Under the pieces are notes generated by a model, which ran no database searches, had not been told where the DNA came from, and saw only the letters and a list, made by a program, of their open reading frames with translations. From Drechslerella dactyloides (Eukaryota > Ascomycota > Orbiliomycetes > Orbiliales > Orbiliaceae), in NCBI GenBank assembly GCA_020064725.1, contig JAGTWJ010000003.1:992001-1056000 (forward strand): a DNA stretch of 64,000 bases, written 5' to 3'. Each line of letters opens with the position of its first letter. Positions within the stretch are counted from its first letter, which is position 1. The translations under genes and the position numbers were made by a program. Below, piece after piece: positions 58,999 through 64,000 of the stretch.

Positions 58999-61852
58999 TC
59001 AACCAATAAATTCACCATTGATGAGAGTTTGCCAAGAGGATCCCGTGTCCCATACCCGTTGCATGAGAACCCTCGCCCGCTGGAATTGGTTCAACCCGCT
59101 CTTTTCAATCCCCAGCAGACGCCAGAGGATGTAATCGCGGTCATTGGCGGTGGTGCTCTCGCAACCTGCAATGAAGAGCGGGAAGAGCAGGGCATTTTCT
59201 ACATTGCTTCGCTCAGGGATCTTTTGCACTGCCTCGATAATGCATTGCACGGCTTCCTGAACGCACGGGCGCTGCTTGTTGTAGTTAAACACCCGGCAAT
59301 ACAGGTGGATTTGCGCCGCCCAATGGTATGCATCGTTTGAAGCCAGCATTTCCTTGCTGTCATCATCCTGAGGAGGGGTGCGTCGGGCGGCGTCAAAGGC
59401 ACTTTCCGGAGCTTGCGAGCCCCAGGTTTGCTGGGTGTGCTTGCAGGAACCGGTGGCTCGTCGCCGGGAATCCTCGAGGTCCTCCTGTATCTGGAGGGCA
59501 TCCTCGTAGATTTGGCCCTCGGGGATCCATTCGGACCCGTCGGCCGAGTAGCCCATGTTGCGCATGCTGTCTAAAAAGCGACTCTTCTCCTCATCCGCCA
59601 ATTTGGCAAGCTCGCCGACGCGGGTGAGCAGCCCGGTAAAGCGGTCACTAAAGCCGAAGAAACAGTCGACGGAGAATTCTTGCGTTCTGTCGGCGTCAGT
59701 GCTCCAATATTTTCCTGTGAACAAAGGTGTTGTGTTGTTTTTGTTGCTAAAGCTTCCCAGAACATCCAGATATGCAAACCAACGAGACAGAAAGAAAGAA
59801 ACGGGGTCGTGCGAGCGCATTTCGTCGGCGCCCCCGCGGGCGAGAATAATTCTCCGGGCAGCTTCGAGGTGTACCTGCCAGTTTATGCTTTGCGCAAATT
59901 GATTTGGTGAAACGATTTCGTAAGAACAGAGCATGACGGCGGTTGCCAGTGTTGCATTGGACATGTGTTCATCTTTATCGGTCAAGCTCTTGCTTAAATG
60001 TCGAAAGGCGCGATCTAAAAACCCACTCACAAGCTCCATCGGCTCCGGCTGTTTAACTTGCCGGGCCCGGTGACTTGCTGAATATGCGAGTAACAAATTC
60101 AGGAGGCCATCATGTTTCATGGCCACTGAGGCACGTCAGTTACTGAGAACTGTGTGCAGACGAAACTGGATACCTACTTTGAGGTAGGACGGACTTGAAA
60201 GGGTTGCCAGCACAATCATGAGGCACAAGTAGTGGAGCAGTTTCCGACAGGAAATGCTGGAAGTACATTGTGCTCTGAGGGTTACCTGCAATTGTTTGCG
60301 GAAGCGGACTGAGTTCCTTCGGCAATTGCAGGTAGGCTGGGTGGGCTTTGATGGTAGCATAGCCATCGGAGCCCAGGGACCCTTTCGTGTCCAAGGTAGC
60401 ACTGTGCAGCTCCTCAACTGCATCAGCTTCTGCATCAACGATGCCCACAGCGAATGGTGGGGAGTTTCCGTTGACGTGCTGAGTGCTGAACGAGTCTCCC
60501 GCAGGGACGAACCGGCTTGTGAAGCCCGAGTAGTCCTGCGCGAAGTTCTCGACAGATCGTCTGCTAGACTTGTCGCTAGAGATATATGGATTTCCTCTGA
60601 TGGTCTCCTGGCTGCCTAGCGACGGTGGAGTTACCGGGCTGGCATAGTAGTTGAGCGTGGAGGAGAGGCCGGCGGAAGTAGACGACACGGTGCCCGGAAG
60701 GCTTGGGACCGTGGTGGCGAGGCCATTGCTGTAGGTGAGCTCATGAGGTGGAGGAGATGTAGAAGAGGAGGAAGTCACAGACGATCGCTGGCGACGTAAA
60801 GCTCCGAGATCAGTAAAGCTGCCATGAGGGCTGGGTGGGATGCTAGAGGTGCCAGTAGGGCTGCCGATGGTGAGGTGGGTAAGGCTGGGAGTCGGAGAAG
60901 ACATCTGATAGAAGTCATATCCAGAGGAGGAGGTGAACATGCTCTCCTCAGACATGTAGCTCAAATCGCTGTCCGCCGTGGAGGCAGTGGAGGGAGTGAG
61001 GGGAGGACGCTCCGGGATTCCATCCAGGGTCCACAGGTAAGGGTGCAGGTGCTGGTAGTTTCTCGGAGGGGAAGAGGTGCTGGCGAGATGAAGAGGGGCC
61101 GGGACGTGGTGGTGATGGTGGTGGTGATTGACCAGGGATGTTTGGGGCGAGGCCTCACATACTGAGAAGACATTCTGGTATGTAGCCAATCCCGCCTGCG
61201 AGGAGCTGCTTTTCCGGCTGCTGGAGGACTTTGTCGTACAAGAAGATAGCGTCGGCGAGGTTCTCGTCGAACTGTGCGTCGCCAGCTCAAACTGCGCCGG
61301 CGATGGGAATTGCGGCTGGTTGTAGTTGGTGTTGAGGCTGAATTGCCCGGCGCCGGGGATGTTCTGGCTGGCGTCATCCAGCTGAGCACCCTGCTCCAAC
61401 AGCTTCTTCTTGAGCGGACGTCCGCCCCACGACAGCCGGATCTTGTAGTCGCAGTCTTCTCCCAGGCGAACGCAGTTGCCACATCGTGGCTTCTCTTCGC
61501 CGCACTTTACTTTGCGGGCCTTGCAGTTCCTGTTGGGCGAAGGAGACACCGTGTGTTAGCGCGTGCTCGCGAGCTCTCCAAGCGGAGGAGTTGTGGTGTT
61601 TGTCATCTTTCTGCAGGAATGTATGTACGCATGTCTGTCTATTTTATGTATGCATGTCTGGGCCCATGCAAGTACCTGTACGGACAAGACATGTACCGAG
61701 AATAGCTCGGATGATATCACAGAATTTCGAAAGAAAGAATGGAAGGAAGGAAGGAAGGCAAAATCTGCAGAGGGATGGAAGGGAGGGACCTACCAGCAGC
61801 CATTCCGACTCCTTCGTCTGATCTCTCGTCCAGCGACCGGGGCGCGAGGCAT
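58999..61852 (-). CDS. Zn(2)-C6 fungal transcription factor with Fungal_trans_2 domain
   Basis: Predicted nuclear DNA-binding regulator. Exons on the minus strand: 61852-61794, 61529-60178, 60125-58999, giving 845 aa. The binuclear zinc cluster is complete: Cys19, 22, 29, 36, 39 and 46, with the C-x2-C-x6-C-x6-C-x2-C-x6-C spacing (NGCWNCKARKVKC, RCGNCVRLGEDC). Intron 1 (264 nt) falls in the Trp codon between the first two Cys. The linker is Ser/Thr/Pro-rich, with a seven-His run at about residue 155. From about residue 425 to the end lies a Fungal_trans_2-type regulatory domain (MAMKHDGLLNLLLAYSASHR, HLEAARRIILARGG, FFLSRWFAYLDVLG, and the end VWDTGSSWQTLINGEFIG). No biosynthetic cluster or transporter is beside it, so the target pathway is unknown. 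Confidence 0.92.
61736..61758. repeat. (GGAA)n microsatellite in intron 1 of the Zn(2)-C6 gene
   Basis: Five or more GGAA units within the 264-nt first intron, about 35 nt from its donor site. It reads as a pyrimidine tract on the transcribed minus strand. Confidence 0.75.
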
Positions 61853-64000
61853 TGCGATTTCCGTGGTTTGAAAGTGCGGAGCTGCTCAGCTACCGCTTGT
61901 CGTGCTAAATAGAAAAGGTGATCAAGGGCAGAGACCGAAAAGCGAGAAAAGCCGTCGTCTTTGTCGTCGGGTTGTACGTCCGTTGGTGTTGCTTTGACCT
62001 TTGTTGGCAGCAGAACAGCTTGGGCAGCAGCGAATCCCTGTCCGTCCTAACCGAACCACGCTAGAAGGATGGAAGAGAGGCCAGGCGACACGTTCAACGA
62101 CCGAATGGATGGGCGGATAGTTGGATGGGTGGGCGAATTGGGTGATTGGCGAGGCGGAAGGAATGCGTGGCGATGATATGTATATACGTGCTGATAGACC
62201 GTCTGTATATGCAATCCGGGTCTCGGGACCAGGAGGGAAACAGGCAAGTTCTTATAGGTCTGAGATGGAGAGATTTGATACCTGCGGAAACCAGCAGCAG
62301 AGGGGGGAATGCAATTAATGCACCGGGATATAGCAAACGAGGCTCGACTTTATTTTTGGTCGATTTGAGAGAGAGAATAGACCGAGAGTAGCCCGAGAGA
62401 GTGGGCGAGTGAGTGTGAGAGAGAATAGGCCGACAGCGGTTTAACAGAAAAAAGTAACAGAGGCTTGCACCTGGCTCTGCTGGGGTTCAGTCTCTGCGAA
62501 ACGGTTTGAGACAAGGGAAAAAAGGCACAAGAGTCTTTTTCTTTCTTGTCGAGGGCCGCGGTATGTATGTATGTGCCAGGGTACGCGAGACAGGTATAGT
62601 CCTCTGGGCAATTGTTTCTACAGCCGGAGTAGGACAAATGGATTTTTGTCTATATATGTGCAACGGATATACGGTTGATATATACGATATATAGATAGCA
62701 TATATATGAAAAGAGAGAGAAGCGGCTCTTAGAATAAAAAATATAAATGCAAATGATGATTTATTATTCAAAGGCAAGAGCGGGCTTGCGTGTTTAGGAA
62801 GGAGAGGTTGATGTAGAACGGGGTTTGGGGTTGTAGACGAAGTTTTGGGGTTTATATTGGGGATCTCGAGTGTCAGGCTCGGTTTGAGATGAGGATGGGA
62901 GGGAAGTAGAATTGAGGTGCCAGGACGAAGCGGGATGGAGGCTGCTAATAAGTACTCGTGCTGCGATCTCGAATTTTTAGATGCAGGTTCGACGAAATTG
63001 CTGTGTACGGGGCCTAATGTACGGTTCAATGTATGGCTGTATGTACGGATGGGATGGGGATGCGAATGTACTTGCTTACTTCTTTACACACTATGTACAG
63101 TACATACAGAACGTACATACACATCCAGAGGCACTATTGCAGCGTACACTAGCGAGGCAGCATGGGCCACCACCACACTCTTTCGCTCGCCTGCAACGCT
63201 CTGGAGAAAAAAGCAAGTCGCACACACACACACCACAAAAGCAATTCGGGAAAAAAGCAAGGATTCCTCGGACAGCGTCGAAAAAGAAACAACCACAGTA
63301 GTTCCCTGGGCTCTCCTCTCGTCGATAGCCAGCCAACAACGAAAAAAGCAAGGCCGAAAAATCTGTTCATGCATCTACTCCCATCCTCTGGTCATCCATC
63401 GTCCTCCTAGCACGGTCGAGCGTTTCTTCTTCTGCTCCTCTGCAGTCTCGCTCGCTCGCTGCCTGCACGTCCCATGCAAGTCCTCTGCGGGGGGTTAGTC
63501 ACCTTTTTTGCACGCCAGGTGTGGGTACATACCACCACCCTGGCCTGGCCTCTTTGGCTGACTGGACCGACCTGCTCTCTCTTGCGAGCGCTGTATCCTT
63601 CGGCGTACCGACATGTACCTACCTCCCTCCGCCGGGGACCATCCCCGGTACCCCGTCGCTCGCCCTCGTCGATCTGGCCTCGCCCGGAGGACACTCCTCC
63701 TACGCTCCTCGGGGACGTAATAACAGTCCACCGGGGCAGCTGCTCATCGCATCGACTGATAGGAATGCTGCTAGGCATATTTCTATTCTCTACCTGATAT
63801 TGCCTGAAGTTCCCTTTAACGCACCATGCGTATACTTGCACGTTGTACGTACGTATCTACTCATGCAGTCGACAACAAGTTGATTGTCCAGTAGCCTGGC
63901 AATGGGGCCGCTGGGCGCCTCCAAGACAAATCTACTGCTGTGTAAATTTAAACCACCTGGAAATTTCAAGGGTTGGCAGGGTGGACTTCGTTTTTTCGAA
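61853..64000. other. Upstream region of the Zn(2)-C6 gene, to the window edge
   Basis: 2.1 kb without a supported gene. It contains AT-rich runs (TATATATGTGCAACGGATAT region near 62650-62710), a GAGA-rich stretch at 62365-62430 and CA repeats near 63218-63233. It probably holds the long leader and promoter of the transcription factor. ORFs to 193 aa lie here but have no domain signature. Confidence 0.5.

Overview
The window reads as nuclear DNA of a filamentous ascomycete (Pezizomycotina type). The genes have many short GT-AG introns (about 50-80 nt) with CTRAY-type branch points. The proteins are fungal: Zn(2)-C6 and Fungal_trans_2 transcription factor, Rsa4, Rrs1, Bet2, Ire1, a Net1/Dnt1-like protein, and a telomerase reverse transcriptase. 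I saw no operon structure, CRISPR array, rRNA or convincing tRNA. The species cannot be named from the sequence alone.

Layout, left to right. 1-1359 (+) is the 3' part of IRE1 (kinase plus RNase). 2244-4034 (+) is RSA4 and 4743-5966 (+) is an ERV2-type sulfhydryl oxidase with a 9-nt microexon. 7224-9719 (-) is a RhoGAP. 9720-17804 is an 8.1 kb stretch without recognisable genes, full of simple repeats and hairpins. 17805-19175 (+) is a LYAR-type zinc-finger protein, 19940-21539 (+) a branched-chain aminotransferase with an apparent AT-AC intron, 21944-23336 (+) BET2, 23893-24574 (-) RRS1, and 24934-27285 (+) mitochondrial ribosomal protein S29 with a large coiled-coil insertion. 28707-34343 (-) is a giant DH-BAR-SH3 RhoGEF. 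A 3.8 kb divergent gap follows. 38099-42537 (+) is TERT, with a tiny TIR/TSD-bounded element immediately after its stop. 43336-47060 (-) is a Net1/Dnt1-like nucleolar protein and 47808-49979 (-) a FAR-17a/AIG1-like membrane hydrolase. 49980-58998 is a 9 kb gene-poor stretch. 58999-61852 (-) is a Zn(2)-C6 transcription factor, and 61853-64000 is its upstream region.

Most genes are housekeeping: unfolded-protein response (IRE1) and ER disulfide formation (ERV2), 60S biogenesis (RSA4, RRS1, LYAR-type), mitochondrial translation (S29), Rab prenylation (BET2), Rho/Cdc42 control (RhoGAP, RhoGEF), telomere maintenance (TERT) and nucleolar/Cdc14-type control (Net1/Dnt1-like). They do not form one pathway or a biosynthetic cluster. 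The unusual content lies in gene structure (AT-AC intron, catalytic microexon, in-frame 54-nt intron), in the S29 insertion, in the 66-bp element next to TERT, and in two gene-poor, repeat- and hairpin-rich blocks. All exon borders below were inferred by eye from splice signals, reading phase and family conservation, not from transcripts.
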